Shown here one piece after another: positions 19,385 to 28,528 of a DNA stretch of 64,000 nt. Each line of letters opens with the position of its first letter. The first letter of the stretch is position 1. The translations under genes were made by a program, and so were the position numbers. The stretch is from Solitalea longa (GTDB taxonomy: Bacteria > Bacteroidota > Bacteroidia > Sphingobacteriales > Sphingobacteriaceae): assembly GCF_002920915.1 (NCBI RefSeq), contig NZ_PQVF01000001.1, positions 310,001-374,000 of the forward strand. The letters run 5' to 3'. The notes under the pieces were generated by a model, which saw nothing but the letters and a program-made list of their open reading frames with translations, did not search any database and was not told the origin of the DNA.

Positions 19385-19466
19385 CTAATTAAACCTCCAA
19401 ATGGACGCTTTACTCATAAGTTAGGTTGCAGAGTAGGTAAAAGGAGGAGGTTTAATTAGATTTTTT
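19385..19466 (+). terminator. Long hairpin with T-run between susD and the susE-like gene (attenuating terminator)
   Basis: Perfect 14-bp arms (CTAATTAAACCTCC at 19385-19398, its complement at 19446-19459) around a 47-base loop that can itself pair in part (CTTTACTC with GAGTAGGTAAAAG), followed by ATTTTTT. This is a rho-independent-like signal inside the PUL operon. It would let part of the transcripts stop after susCD and lower expression of the downstream genes. Confidence 0.65.
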
Positions 19467-19484
19467 ATCTAAAATATTCTGAAA

Positions 19485-20537
19485 ATGAAAGCAATAGCTA
19501 AAATAACGTTTGCGCTTATTCTGTCCTTATCGATATTGATAAGCGCATGCGAAAAAGATGAAACAATAATTTCCACAACAAACGGAACGGCTCCGGCGGT
19601 AAGTGTTTCGGCAAGCAGTATTGTGCTTAGCAGTGAAAATGCCCAGCAGGAAGCCATGCATTTAAACTGGGAAAGCGCCGATTATGGCTTTAAAGCTGCC
19701 GTTAAGTATGTGGTGCAAATGGATAAAAAAGGAAATAACTTTGCCGCACCTAAAGAATACGGTATCGATCCAGGTGTGTTAACGCAAACGTTTAAGGTGG
19801 CTGATCTGAATAATTCGCTCAACCTTATGGGCCTTGCGCCGGGTACAGCTTCGGTAGTTGAATTCAGGGTGAAAGCAAAAGTTGCTGAAACAATAGCTCC
19901 GGTATATTCAAATGTGGTGGAGTTATCAGTTACCCCTTACCCAATTATTATCGTTTATCCATCGGTAAATGTACCGGGAGCACAAAACGGCTGGAATGTG
20001 AAGACTGATAAAGTGGCATCGGTTTACGATAATAAGATCTACGAAGGATACGTTAATTTCCCGGATCCATCGGCCTTAATATTTAAATATAACAGCGGCG
20101 ATATTTGGTATGGCTGGGCCAGCAGTAGCAATACAGCTTCTTATGCCGAAGGTACATTTAACACTACAGGAGGCAATTTATTTGTCCCATCGGCGGGTTA
20201 TTATTTAATGAAAGCCGATTTTAACGCCAATACCTGGAGTGCAGAAAAGGTTACATTTGGTATTGTTGGCGATGCTGTGGCCGGTTGGGAAGCTGATACA
20301 GAAATGGCTTATGACGCCACCGAGCGTGTATGGAAAGTAACAGCCAACTTCAATGCTGGTCCAATGAAATTTAGAGCTAATCATTCCTGGGGGCTTAACT
20401 ATGGAGATAATAAACCTGCAAATGGGTTTTTAAAGGTAAATGGTGAAAATATCCAGATACCTGCCGCCGGAAATTATACAGTTGTTCTTGATTTAAGTAA
20501 CCCAGGAAACTACAGATACACCATAACCAAAAACTAA
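19485..20537 (+). CDS. SusE-like outer-membrane lipoprotein
   Basis: A 350-residue lipoprotein (lipobox ISAC, Cys22, followed by EKDE, compatible with surface export). The N-terminal part is a SusE-type Ig-like domain (LSSENAQQEAMHLNWESADY, then YVVQMDKKGNNF). Two starch-binding-like beta domains follow (about 165-255: VPGAQNGWN, IWYGWASS; about 255-350: GDAVAGWEADTEM, MKFRANHSWGLNYG). SusE/F proteins bind glycan at the surface and have no enzyme activity. The position after SusCD and 8 bases before the GH53 gene fits. Confidence 0.9.
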   Translation: MKAIAKITFALILSLSILISACEKDETIISTTNGTAPAVSVSASSIVLSSENAQQEAMHLNWESADYGFKAAVKYVVQMDKKGNNFAAPKEYGIDPGVLTQTFKVADLNNSLNLMGLAPGTASVVEFRVKAKVAETIAPVYSNVVELSVTPYPIIIVYPSVNVPGAQNGWNVKTDKVASVYDNKIYEGYVNFPDPSALIFKYNSGDIWYGWASSSNTASYAEGTFNTTGGNLFVPSAGYYLMKADFNANTWSAEKVTFGIVGDAVAGWEADTEMAYDATERVWKVTANFNAGPMKFRANHSWGLNYGDNKPANGFLKVNGENIQIPAAGNYTVVLDLSNPGNYRYTITKN

Positions 20538-20544
20538 AAACTGA

Positions 20545-21582
20545 ATGAAAGTGCTGAAGCTGTTAAGCTGCATGCTGTTGATATGTTCAACAGCATGCAG
20601 TAAAAATGATCCTGACTCTACAAAAACTGAGGAGCAGCCGAAACTCGCTGCAAATTTTGTAAAAGGGGCGGATGTGAGCTGGGTAACAGAAATGGAAACC
20701 CAGGGAATCAAGTTTTATAACAATGCAGGTGCCCAACAGGATCTTTTTCAGATTTTGAAAGACAAGGGAATGAACACCATTCGTTTGCGCGTATGGGTAA
20801 ATCCTGCAAATGGCTGGTGCAATACCGATGACCTGGTGGCGAAAGCATTAAGGGCAAAGAACATGGGCTTAGGCATTTTGCTCGACTTTCATTACAGCGA
20901 TTCATGGGCCGATCCGGGGCAGCAGAATAAACCGGCAGCCTGGAGCAGTCAGGATATTACAGCTTTAAAAACTTCGGTTTATGATCATACGGTTGCAGTA
21001 ATGACGGCCCTTAAAAATAAAGGCATTACACCGGCATGGGTGCAGGTGGGTAACGAAACAAATGACGGGATGCTGTGGGATGAAGGCCGCGCATCAAAGA
21101 ATATGAAAAACTTTGCCGAGCTCATCCAATCGGGTTATACAGCGATAAAATCTGTTAGCAGTACTTCAAAAGTAATTGTGCACATTTCAAATGGTTATGA
21201 CAACTCCCTGTTCAGGTGGATCTTTGACGGTCTGAAAAACAATGGAACCCAATGGGATGTAATTGGCATGTCATTATATCCTACCACTGCTAATTGGGCA
21301 TCTTTAAATTCGCAATGCCTTAGCAATATGAACGATATGGTAGCCCGTTACGGTAAAGAAGTAATGGTGTGTGAGGTAGGGATGGAAGCTACTGAGGCCG
21401 CTATCTGCAAAGCATTTTTAGATGATATTATTCTGAAAACCAATTCGGTTAGTAATGGAAAGGGTCTTGGTGTGCTTTATTGGGAACCTGAGTGCTATAA
21501 CAGCTGGAAAGGATATAAGCTGGGTGCTTTTGATGCAAGCGGTAAGCCAACCGTGGCCATGGATGCATTTCTTATTAAATAA
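20545..21582 (+). CDS. Arabinogalactan endo-beta-1,4-galactanase (GH53), lipoprotein
   Basis: A retaining endo-galactanase of 345 residues that cuts beta-1,4-galactan. It has a lipobox (STAC, Cys18) and is therefore probably on the outer membrane, possibly surface-exposed. GH53 hallmarks: FVKGADVSWV near the start of the barrel, NTIRLRVWVNP, LLDFHYSDSWADPG, the acid/base Glu171 in QVGNETNDG, and the nucleophile Glu277 in VCEVGME. The length and a single TIM barrel are typical. It lies 8 bases after the susE-like gene and 26 before the GH2 gene, in the same operon. This enzyme gives the strongest indication of the PUL substrate. Confidence 0.95.
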   Translation: MKVLKLLSCMLLICSTACSKNDPDSTKTEEQPKLAANFVKGADVSWVTEMETQGIKFYNNAGAQQDLFQILKDKGMNTIRLRVWVNPANGWCNTDDLVAKALRAKNMGLGILLDFHYSDSWADPGQQNKPAAWSSQDITALKTSVYDHTVAVMTALKNKGITPAWVQVGNETNDGMLWDEGRASKNMKNFAELIQSGYTAIKSVSSTSKVIVHISNGYDNSLFRWIFDGLKNNGTQWDVIGMSLYPTTANWASLNSQCLSNMNDMVARYGKEVMVCEVGMEATEAAICKAFLDDIILKTNSVSNGKGLGVLYWEPECYNSWKGYKLGAFDASGKPTVAMDAFLIK

Positions 21583-21608
21583 TTATTAGACTCAAACTGA
21601 AGTAAATA

Positions 21609-24065
21609 ATGCCTTATACAAACATGATGGCAATGCGTCCTTTTTTACTTGCTTTATTCCTTTTTGGAGCCTGTGTGAATAGTTCCGGCCAATCGGTACG
21701 GGAGAAGATCAATTTCAACGAAGGCTGGAAATTTCATTTCGGTAATTCTAACGATCCGGTCAAAGACTTTAACTACGGCATAGCTAATTTATTTGCCAAA
21801 ACCGGCAGGGCCGAGCGCACCGCCATTGATAATAAATTTGATGATGCCAATTGGCGTTCGCTGCAGTTGCCCCACGATTGGGCTGTTGAATTGCCTTTTG
21901 CCAATTCGGATAATCTTGATGTTAAAGATCATGGCTATAAACCGGTAGGCGGCTTGTTTCCCGAAACAAGCATAGGTTGGTACCGAAAGCATTTTAGTAT
22001 CAATGCGGTGGATTCGGGGAAACGCTTTGCGCTGCAATTTGATGGGATCTTTAGAAATGCGAAAGTATGGGTGAATGGTTATTATTTGGGAACTAATGAA
22101 AGCGGATATGTAGGTTTTACCCGTGACATTACTGATTATGTAGATTTTCATCATGAAAACGTAATAACTGTTAGGGTTGATGCCACACAATACGAAGGTT
22201 GGTTTTATGAAGGGGCAGGCATTTATCGCAATACCTGGTTGTTGAAATACAACAATGCCCATTTTGTTGAAGATGGCGTTTTTGTACACAGTAAGGTAGA
22301 AAATACCCAGGCTGCCGTTTTTGTTGAAAGTACGGTAAAGAATGAAGGCTTATCTGGTAAAGAATTTTCGGTTTTAGCAAACGTACTGGATCGAAATGGC
22401 AAATATATAGGGCAAGCAAACCAAGAAAAGGTTGTTTTGAATGCTGGTGAAAGTCGTACGATCAAACAAATGGTAATGGTTCCATCGCCTAAGTTATGGT
22501 CAATTGAACAGCCTTATCTATACAGGTTGGTCCCGGTAATTAAATCGGGTGATGAGATCATTGACAAGCAAACTATCCGGTTTGGAATTCGAACGGTTGA
22601 GGTAAAAGCAAACGGTGTTTTCTTAAATGGAAAGCATGTGAAAATTAAAGGCACCAATAATCATCAGGATCATGCCGGTATAGGTTCATCTCTGCCCGAT
22701 TACATGCAGTATTATCGAATAGGTTTATTAAAAGAAATGGGTTCGAATGCTTACCGCACCAGCCATCATGCACCTACGCCGGAACTACTCGATGCCTGCG
22801 ACAGTTTGGGTATGCTGGTTTTGGATGAGCAGCGGTTGCTAAACAGCAGCCCTGAGTATATGGATCAGTTTGAGCGTTTGATTAAAAAAGACCGGAATCA
22901 TCCAAGTGTGTTTTTATGGTCGATTGGAAACGAAGAAGGCTATGCACAAACCAACAGTTTTGGTAAACGCATTGCCCAAACTTTACTGGCTCGTCAAAAA
23001 GAACTGGACCCTACGCGTACCAGCACTTACGCGGCCGATTTGGCTAATGTTTTCAAAGGAATTAATGAAGTAGTACCAGTCAGAGGATTTAATTACAGGC
23101 AATTTTCGGTTGCCGATTACCATAAGGATCATCCTGAGCAGCCTTTGCTGGGAACCGAAATGGGGAGTACCGTTACAACCCGTGGTATTTACGAGAAAGA
23201 TACCATTAATGCTTATGTTCCTGATCAGGATATAACGGCGCCTTGGTGGGCCAGTAAGGCCGAAGAATGGTGGCCTTTGGCGGCAGAAAATGATTTTTGG
23301 CTGGGAGGTTTCATCTGGACGGGCTTCGATTACCGCGGAGAACCTACACCTTACATTTGGCCAAATATCAGTTCGCATTTTGGCATCATGGATGCTTGCG
23401 GCTTCCCTAAAAACATTTATTATTACTATCAATCGTGGTGGAGCGATAAAGATGTGATCCACATTTCTCCGCACTGGAATTGGACAGGTAAAGAAAATCA
23501 ACCGATCAAAGTTTGGGTAAATAGTAATGCGCAGCAGGTGGAGCTGTTCTTAAACGGTAAATCATTGGGTAAAAAAGAGATGCCGCTTAATAAGCATTTA
23601 GAATGGATGGTGCCTTATCAGGCGGGTACGCTAAAAGCTGTGGGTTATCGGAATGGCCGGAAAATAGAAACCAGTCGGGAAACCACGGAAACTGCCAGTT
23701 CTTTAGTTCTTAGCCCTTCCAAAACGGTTTTATTGGCAAATGGACAAGATGCTGTGGTGGTTAACTTTACCGCAGTTGATAGCAAAGGCAGGGAAGTTGC
23801 AATTGCCGACAACCTGATCCAATTTAAGTTAGAAGGAGACGCTAAGATGATTGGTGTTGGTAACGGAGACCCAAGCAGCCATGAAGCGGATAATTTTTTA
23901 AGCGGAAACTGGCAACGTAAACTATTTAATGGCAAATGCCAGGTTATTATACAGGCGGGCAAAAACGCCGGGAACGTAAAGTTAACAGTTACATCCGAAG
24001 GTCTGAAAACCAATGCGGTAAGCTTTACTGTTGCCGGATCAACGCAAAATGCGATCAATCCATAA
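21609..24065 (+). CDS. Beta-galactosidase-type glycoside hydrolase family 2
   Basis: An 818-residue exported enzyme. The signal contains FLFGAC (Cys22), possibly a lipobox; there are three in-frame Met codons near the start and the first is taken. Domain order is GH2 sugar-binding (LQLPHDWAV, VWVNGYYLG), Ig-like, TIM barrel (IKGTNNHQDHAG, RTSHHAPTPELLDACD), DUF4982-like (about 600-690) and a C-terminal Ig-like domain (SKTVLLANGQDAVVVNF). Acid/base Glu442 is in IGNEEG and nucleophile Glu517 in LLGTEMGS. With GH53 upstream, hydrolysis of galacto-oligosaccharides in the periplasm is likely. It is the last gene of the PUL operon, followed by a terminator. Confidence 0.93.
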   Translation: MPYTNMMAMRPFLLALFLFGACVNSSGQSVREKINFNEGWKFHFGNSNDPVKDFNYGIANLFAKTGRAERTAIDNKFDDANWRSLQLPHDWAVELPFANSDNLDVKDHGYKPVGGLFPETSIGWYRKHFSINAVDSGKRFALQFDGIFRNAKVWVNGYYLGTNESGYVGFTRDITDYVDFHHENVITVRVDATQYEGWFYEGAGIYRNTWLLKYNNAHFVEDGVFVHSKVENTQAAVFVESTVKNEGLSGKEFSVLANVLDRNGKYIGQANQEKVVLNAGESRTIKQMVMVPSPKLWSIEQPYLYRLVPVIKSGDEIIDKQTIRFGIRTVEVKANGVFLNGKHVKIKGTNNHQDHAGIGSSLPDYMQYYRIGLLKEMGSNAYRTSHHAPTPELLDACDSLGMLVLDEQRLLNSSPEYMDQFERLIKKDRNHPSVFLWSIGNEEGYAQTNSFGKRIAQTLLARQKELDPTRTSTYAADLANVFKGINEVVPVRGFNYRQFSVADYHKDHPEQPLLGTEMGSTVTTRGIYEKDTINAYVPDQDITAPWWASKAEEWWPLAAENDFWLGGFIWTGFDYRGEPTPYIWPNISSHFGIMDACGFPKNIYYYYQSWWSDKDVIHISPHWNWTGKENQPIKVWVNSNAQQVELFLNGKSLGKKEMPLNKHLEWMVPYQAGTLKAVGYRNGRKIETSRETTETASSLVLSPSKTVLLANGQDAVVVNFTAVDSKGREVAIADNLIQFKLEGDAKMIGVGNGDPSSHEADNFLSGNWQRKLFNGKCQVIIQAGKNAGNVKLTVTSEGLKTNAVSFTVAGSTQNAINP

Positions 24066-24099
24066 TTTGTAAATAAAAAGGTTAGATTGAAAATCGGAA

Positions 24100-24129
24100 G
24101 GAGGCTGCTTTTGGGCAGTCTCCTTTTTT
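24100..24129 (+). terminator. Intrinsic terminator of the PUL operon
   Basis: 9-bp stem GGAGGCTGC / GCAGTCTCC (one G-T pair) followed by six T residues, 35 bases after the GH2 stop. Confidence 0.9.
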
Positions 24130-24195
24130 ATGATCCGATTTTTAGTGTTTAATCAATTTGAAATAAGAGTTTTAAGTATTCTCATGACTCAATTT

Positions 24196-24663
24196 CTATA
24201 AGGCACTTGTTATAGCTTTTGGAGCTTCGGAATTGGGTTGGCCCTTGCCCTCAGTTATCAAGTTCTTTAAACTGTTTAAATAATAGGTCCAGCCTTTAAA
24301 ACAATCCTTGTAGCACTCTTTTTCGGGAGTTAATCCAATGTGCGTAAAGTGTATTTCAGTTTGATCGCCTTTAGGGCTGATCTCAAAAATGACTTCAGTG
24401 CCGGTCCATTCATTCTTGTCTTCCAGGAAATTTAGCGTGCTTTCCGTTATCAGCCACACTACTTTTTGATTTGGAGTTATTACTGTTAGTTTTTGCTTAG
24501 AGTAATGCACATCGGCAAAATAAACCTCAAATTCATCATTTAATTGCTGTGAATGACCTTTAAATACTTCCGACCACCATGCAGGAATGTTATTGATGGC
24601 GGTGAAAACTTCATGAGGAGTTTGATCTACCAATATTGTGGTAGTGAAATTTTGTTGTTCCAT
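24196..24663 (-). CDS. SRPBCC/AHSA1-family protein (copy 1)
   Basis: A 155-residue cytoplasmic START-like protein: [28 protein letters not shown], then [20 protein letters not shown] are typical of the activator-of-Hsp90 (AHSA1-like) SRPBCC group. It clearly pairs with the next gene at 24697 (shared DQ-P-EVF-A-NN start, same H/G pattern near the end), so the two arose by tandem duplication. The ligand is unknown. Confidence 0.85.
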   Translation of the reverse strand: MEQQNFTTTILVDQTPHEVFTAINNIPAWWSEVFKGHSQQLNDEFEVYFADVHYSKQKLTVITPNQKVVWLITESTLNFLEDKNEWTGTEVIFEISPKGDQTEIHFTHIGLTPEKECYKDCFKGWTYYLNSLKNLITEGKGQPNSEAPKAITSAL

Positions 24664-24696
24664 GTGTATGGGTAATTAAAGCGTTAATTAATTAGA

Positions 24697-25188
24697 TTAG
24701 TTAGTCAGCCACTTTTCAATCAACTCAACATTAAACTTGTCGTTTTCTTTACTGGTAGGATGTCCTTTGCCTGTTGTGATCAGGTTGTAGAGGCTGTTTT
24801 TTATAAAGCCGGTCCATGCATCGTTGCATATATCATAACATTCGCATTCCGGAACCAGTCCCTGGTGGGTAAATCGTAGCTCGGTTTTACCTTGTTTTTC
24901 AGTGATCTCAAAAATGATCTTTGAGTTTACCCATTCGCTTTTATCAGCAATAAAACTGAAATGGTTTTCCAATACCTGCCAAACAACCCTTTTGTCAGGT
25001 ACCAGCTCAATCACTTTAATTTTAGCAAGGTGTACATCTTTGTAATGATAGAAGTAAGTACTGTTGAGTTTATCGGTATCGCCGTTTACGTTTTCCGACC
25101 ACCAGCCGCGAACATTATTAACCGCATTAAAAACCACTTCGGGTTTTTGGTCTACCAGTATGGAGGTAGTAAAATCTGATGTATTCAT
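24697..25188 (-). CDS. SRPBCC/AHSA1-family protein (copy 2)
   Basis: A 163-residue paralogue of the gene at 24196: FTTSILVDQKPEVVFNAVNN, RGWWSENVNG, KIIFEITEKQGKTELRFTHQG. Both keep the C-Y/K-D/C region (ECYDICNDAW versus [10 protein letters not shown]), with cysteines that might matter for ligand or metal binding. It is 33 bases upstream of copy 1 on the same strand, likely one operon. It is divergent from a GlxA-type regulator, which may control it; this is inference. Confidence 0.85.
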   Translation of the reverse strand: MNTSDFTTSILVDQKPEVVFNAVNNVRGWWSENVNGDTDKLNSTYFYHYKDVHLAKIKVIELVPDKRVVWQVLENHFSFIADKSEWVNSKIIFEITEKQGKTELRFTHQGLVPECECYDICNDAWTGFIKNSLYNLITTGKGHPTSKENDKFNVELIEKWLTN

Positions 25189-25322
25189 GGTATTATTTTA
25201 TAAGATATCGTTTCGTTTACTCAAAGCTATTGTCTTAAAATCATATAGTTAGGGTGCTAAATAGACATTCTATTGGGTTGATTTGGCCATGCCTTTTGGC
25301 TACATTTAATGAAACTTTGGTT

Positions 25323-26300
25323 ATGAAATACATTACAATTGTGGTGCCCGACTGTGAGCTGAACTTAAACAGTATTGCCGGAGCTTACGAGATACTGAGC
25401 AGGGCCAATGACTACTGGCAAAAATTGGGGAACCGCTCAATGCTCGAAATTCAAATTGCAGGCTTTGTCTCGGAATCAAAGGTAAATGGGTACTTTACAG
25501 TTCATCCAACCGATATAAGCACTATTCATAAAACCGACCTATTGATAATTCCATCCATTTTTGGCGATTATGGCAAAACCGTAGATAAGAATGAAGCGCT
25601 TATAGAATGGATAGGCCGTCAATATAAACAGGGTGCCGAAATTGCCAGCATGTGCTCTGGTGCGTTTTTATTGGCTGCAACAGGTTTGCTCGAAGGAAAA
25701 ACTTGCTCCACCCATTGGAATGCCGTTGAACAGTTTAAGCAGATGTACCCGAATGTGAAAATTGCCGAAGATAAGATCATTACCCACGAAAACGGCATAT
25801 ACACCAATGGTGGAGGCTATTCGTTTTTAAACCTGATGCTTTACCTTGTGGAAAAATTGTTTGACCGGTCCACAGCTGTTTTTTGTTCCAAGATCTTTCA
25901 AATTGATATAGAACGAACCACCCAATCGCAGTTTAGTATTTTTCATATACAAAAAGGGCATGGTGATGAACTGATCAACAAAGCTCAAACCTACATCGAA
26001 AAACATGTAGAATCGAAGATCTCTTTTGAAAAACTGGCTTCAGAACTTGCCATTAGTCGTCGTAACTTCGATCGCCGATTTATCAAAGCCACCGGAAACA
26101 CGCCTGTTGAATACTTGCAAAGGGTAAAGGTGGAAGCCGCCAAAAAGGAATTGGAGCGAGGACGAAAATCTATTTATGAGATCATGGGCGACGTTGGCTA
26201 TATCGACGATAAGGCCTTTAGAGAAGTATTTAAAAAAATAACCGGGCTTTCTCCTTTAGATTATCGAAATAAATATAACAAGGTGTTGAAAGTGGGGTAG
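25323..26300 (+). CDS. GlxA-family transcriptional regulator (DJ-1/PfpI domain plus AraC HTH)
   Basis: A 325-residue regulator. The N-terminal class-I glutamine-amidotransferase-like domain (about 1-190) has the elbow IASMCSGAFLLAATGLL with Cys, followed by TCSTHWN. The C-terminal AraC/XylS domain (about 225-320) has SFEKLASELAISRRNFDRRF and the second helix pair IYEIMGDVGYIDDKAFREVF. The start at 25323 is chosen over an upstream ATG at 25254 because the DJ-1 fold begins there (KYITIVVPDCELN). It is divergent from the SRPBCC pair, the usual arrangement for a local regulator. Confidence 0.88.
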   Translation: MKYITIVVPDCELNLNSIAGAYEILSRANDYWQKLGNRSMLEIQIAGFVSESKVNGYFTVHPTDISTIHKTDLLIIPSIFGDYGKTVDKNEALIEWIGRQYKQGAEIASMCSGAFLLAATGLLEGKTCSTHWNAVEQFKQMYPNVKIAEDKIITHENGIYTNGGGYSFLNLMLYLVEKLFDRSTAVFCSKIFQIDIERTTQSQFSIFHIQKGHGDELINKAQTYIEKHVESKISFEKLASELAISRRNFDRRFIKATGNTPVEYLQRVKVEAAKKELERGRKSIYEIMGDVGYIDDKAFREVFKKITGLSPLDYRNKYNKVLKVG

Positions 26301-26441
26301 ATTAACTGGTGAAGGCTAAGCTATTCAAAACTTCGGTTGATAAATCGCGCATTCATCGGATCGGTTCTATCTATTTAGCAAATCTATGCCTCTGTCTATG
26401 AACAAAGTCCAATACTATTGCCGAGGGGTAGCTTTTTCTGT

Positions 26442-27107
26442 TTACAGCCTTTCCATAAAACGGTCCAGGTCGCCATTGTTTACCAAAACAGGGCCGTGGC
26501 CAAAGCAAAGTATTCGCGGGTTTAATGCATGTATTTTTTTAATGGATTCAATATTCTGATTTTTATCCGAGGTAAATAAATCAGGCGGCTGACGCAAACC
26601 TACACTGGTAGTTAACAAATTCATGTTTACCAATGCATCTCCTACAATTAATACCCGATCAGATTCACGGAAAAAGGAAAGGTGTCCTTTAGAATGGCCC
26701 GGTGTTTCAATAACGACAAAACTTCCAATCTGGTCGCCTTCCTTAATGGTTTGACTTACAGGATGTGCTGGTCCTGCCCAAAATTTCTGCTGAAATCGGG
26801 AAATAAAGTGACGCTGGTTTGGGTATTCTTGTGTTATTCTGCCTGATTCCATAACTGCTTGCTCAGATTCTGAAGTAATCAGGGGAACATTCAGTTGTTG
26901 GCAAATAACGCTGCTGCAGCCTTGATGATCGGCGTGAGCATGGGTTAATACATGTTTTTTGATCGGATGATTTTTAATGGCTTTCGCTATCCGATTTGCT
27001 GAACTACGAATGCCTGCATCAATTAAAATATTGTCAATTATGTAACAGTTAATACTGTTTCGGGGCATTAGGGCCAATTGATAAACGTTTTTTGCTATTT
27101 CTTTCAT
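26442..27107 (-). CDS. MBL-fold metallo-hydrolase
   Basis: A 221-residue cytoplasmic metallo-beta-lactamase-fold enzyme. The dinuclear zinc motif THAHADHQG is at about residues 54-62, with downstream ligands in IETPGHSKGHLSF and LIVGDALVN and the terminal CFGHGPVLV. The start at 27107 is preferred to the longer frame because the fold begins at MKEIAKNVYQ. The substrate is unknown; relatives include glyoxalase-II-like and lactonase-like hydrolases. The neighbouring Crp-type regulator gene (27166) lies upstream on the same strand, so the two may share a transcript. Confidence 0.88.
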   Translation of the reverse strand: MKEIAKNVYQLALMPRNSINCYIIDNILIDAGIRSSANRIAKAIKNHPIKKHVLTHAHADHQGCSSVICQQLNVPLITSESEQAVMESGRITQEYPNQRHFISRFQQKFWAGPAHPVSQTIKEGDQIGSFVVIETPGHSKGHLSFFRESDRVLIVGDALVNMNLLTTSVGLRQPPDLFTSDKNQNIESIKKIHALNPRILCFGHGPVLVNNGDLDRFMERL

Positions 27108-27165
27108 TTTGTAGAGATTTTTTACAAAAATGAAAGAAGGCAACCTTGTTTCTCTTTGACAAATG

Positions 27166-27738
27166 TTAAGAAATGCTCTTTCTTATTCTACTAAGTGACT
27201 CTGGGGTGATGCCTAAAAATGAAGCGATATGAATTAATGGCGCCCGTTGAATGATCTTTTTTGGAGAAGTGCTTAGGAAGTCAAGATATTTTTCCCTGGC
27301 TGGAATACCCTGAAGTTGTAACACCCGGTTGGCCATGCAAATATAGTTTTGCTCAGCGAGCCTTCGGCCTACTGCCTGCCATTGAGGGATTTTTTCATAT
27401 AGTTCCTGCATTTTTGGAAACGAAATAGATAGTGCTTCTGTCTTTTCCAGGCATTGTATGTATTCTACCGATTTGCTTTGGTTAATAAAACTAGAGTAAG
27501 AGGACACAAACCCGTCGTCGCAAGCCATGTAAGTGGTAATTTCTTTGCCATCCTTGTAATAATACACCCTTACCAATCCACTGATTATAAAATGAATATC
27601 AGAAGCAATTTTACCTTCTTCTAAAATATATTGTTTCGCATCGAACATATGAGATTTAAAGCAATCGGAAATTGTTAAAAGGTCGCTTTCCTGGAATGTG
27701 GCAATGTTTTCTATTTGTTTCCTTAAATGTTCGTGCAT
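27166..27738 (-). CDS. Crp/Fnr-family transcriptional regulator
   Basis: A 190-residue protein with an N-terminal cyclic-nucleotide-binding-type beta-roll (about 15-115: KQYILEEGKIASDIHFIISG, VRVYYYKDGKE) and a short C-terminal HTH (LIHIASFLGITPESLSRIRK). It lacks an obvious Fnr-type Cys cluster, so oxygen sensing is not indicated. Such short Crp-like regulators are common in Bacteroidetes and usually regulate adjacent genes; the MBL hydrolase downstream is the likely partner. Confidence 0.88.
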   Translation of the reverse strand: MHEHLRKQIENIATFQESDLLTISDCFKSHMFDAKQYILEEGKIASDIHFIISGLVRVYYYKDGKEITTYMACDDGFVSSYSSFINQSKSVEYIQCLEKTEALSISFPKMQELYEKIPQWQAVGRRLAEQNYICMANRVLQLQGIPAREKYLDFLSTSPKKIIQRAPLIHIASFLGITPESLSRIRKSIS

Positions 27739-27819
27739 AGGATTTTATAAAAAAGAGGATTGGGTTCTTACTGTTAGTTGAAATGATGGTCGTTCCAGTA
27801 AAATGCAATGATTTATTAA

Positions 27820-28461
27820 TTAAGCTGGTTCAACTTTTCGGGCAATAAAAATGGTATGAACCTGGGTTGAACCGTCGGCTTTGGGGTAGTCTATATATAA
27901 CCGGTTTTCGATTTTAAATTGATTTTCTGTTAAATATTGAAGCAGATAATCTTGTTGGTGGTAATGGAAATAAATTTTATCGCCGGCGCTATTCGACTCA
28001 AAACCGGATTTTTCATAATCATCTTCTACAAAACTCAAATAAAGTATTCCGTTCTTATTTAAAAGACCTGCACAATCAGTTATCAATTTTTGACAATCTT
28101 CTTTTGACAAGTAGGGAATACAAAAGCCGCATATAATGGCCTGAAATTGTTGTTCGAGTAAATGGATCTCTCGGCAATCCATCACTTTAAAACTAGCTGA
28201 AGGGTTATTGTCCTGGGCCAATGCAATCATATTCGGAGCTACATCAATCCCTGTTAAATTAAAATCAGGACGTTGGCTGAGCAGGTACCGCGTTATGTTT
28301 CCTGGTCCGCAGCCAATTTCTAAAATAGCCGCTTTTTTCTGCTCTACCCTTCTGCAAAAAGTATCGTAAGTTTCATTATAAAGATCGAGATCCATGAACT
28401 TTTGCTGATACAAGTTGGCAATCTTGTTATAAGTTTCGGAGGTTATTTTATAAGGGTCCAT
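27820..28461 (-). CDS. Class I SAM-dependent methyltransferase
   Basis: A 213-residue cytoplasmic enzyme. Motif I (ILEIGCGPGNITRYL, about 46-60), the acidic residue after beta-2 (LTGIDVAPNMIALA), motif II (FKVMDCREIHLLEQQFQAI) and post-motif region (YLSFVEDDYEKSGF) define a Rossmann methyltransferase. The substrate is unknown. It is flanked by a SRPBCC gene on the same strand. Confidence 0.88.
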   Translation of the reverse strand: MDPYKITSETYNKIANLYQQKFMDLDLYNETYDTFCRRVEQKKAAILEIGCGPGNITRYLLSQRPDFNLTGIDVAPNMIALAQDNNPSASFKVMDCREIHLLEQQFQAIICGFCIPYLSKEDCQKLITDCAGLLNKNGILYLSFVEDDYEKSGFESNSAGDKIYFHYHQQDYLLQYLTENQFKIENRLYIDYPKADGSTQVHTIFIARKVEPA

Positions 28462-28528
28462 TCAATTCTCTTGTTTCATTTTACTGATCCATAAATAAAC
28501 AGACCAGATAACGGTAGTTGAATCCCAA

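Noticed and set aside
21789-24058. Several antisense open frames (137-172 codons) inside the GH2 gene
   Set aside because: They lie wholly inside a clear GH2 coding region, have no recognisable domain and follow from codon bias of the sense strand.
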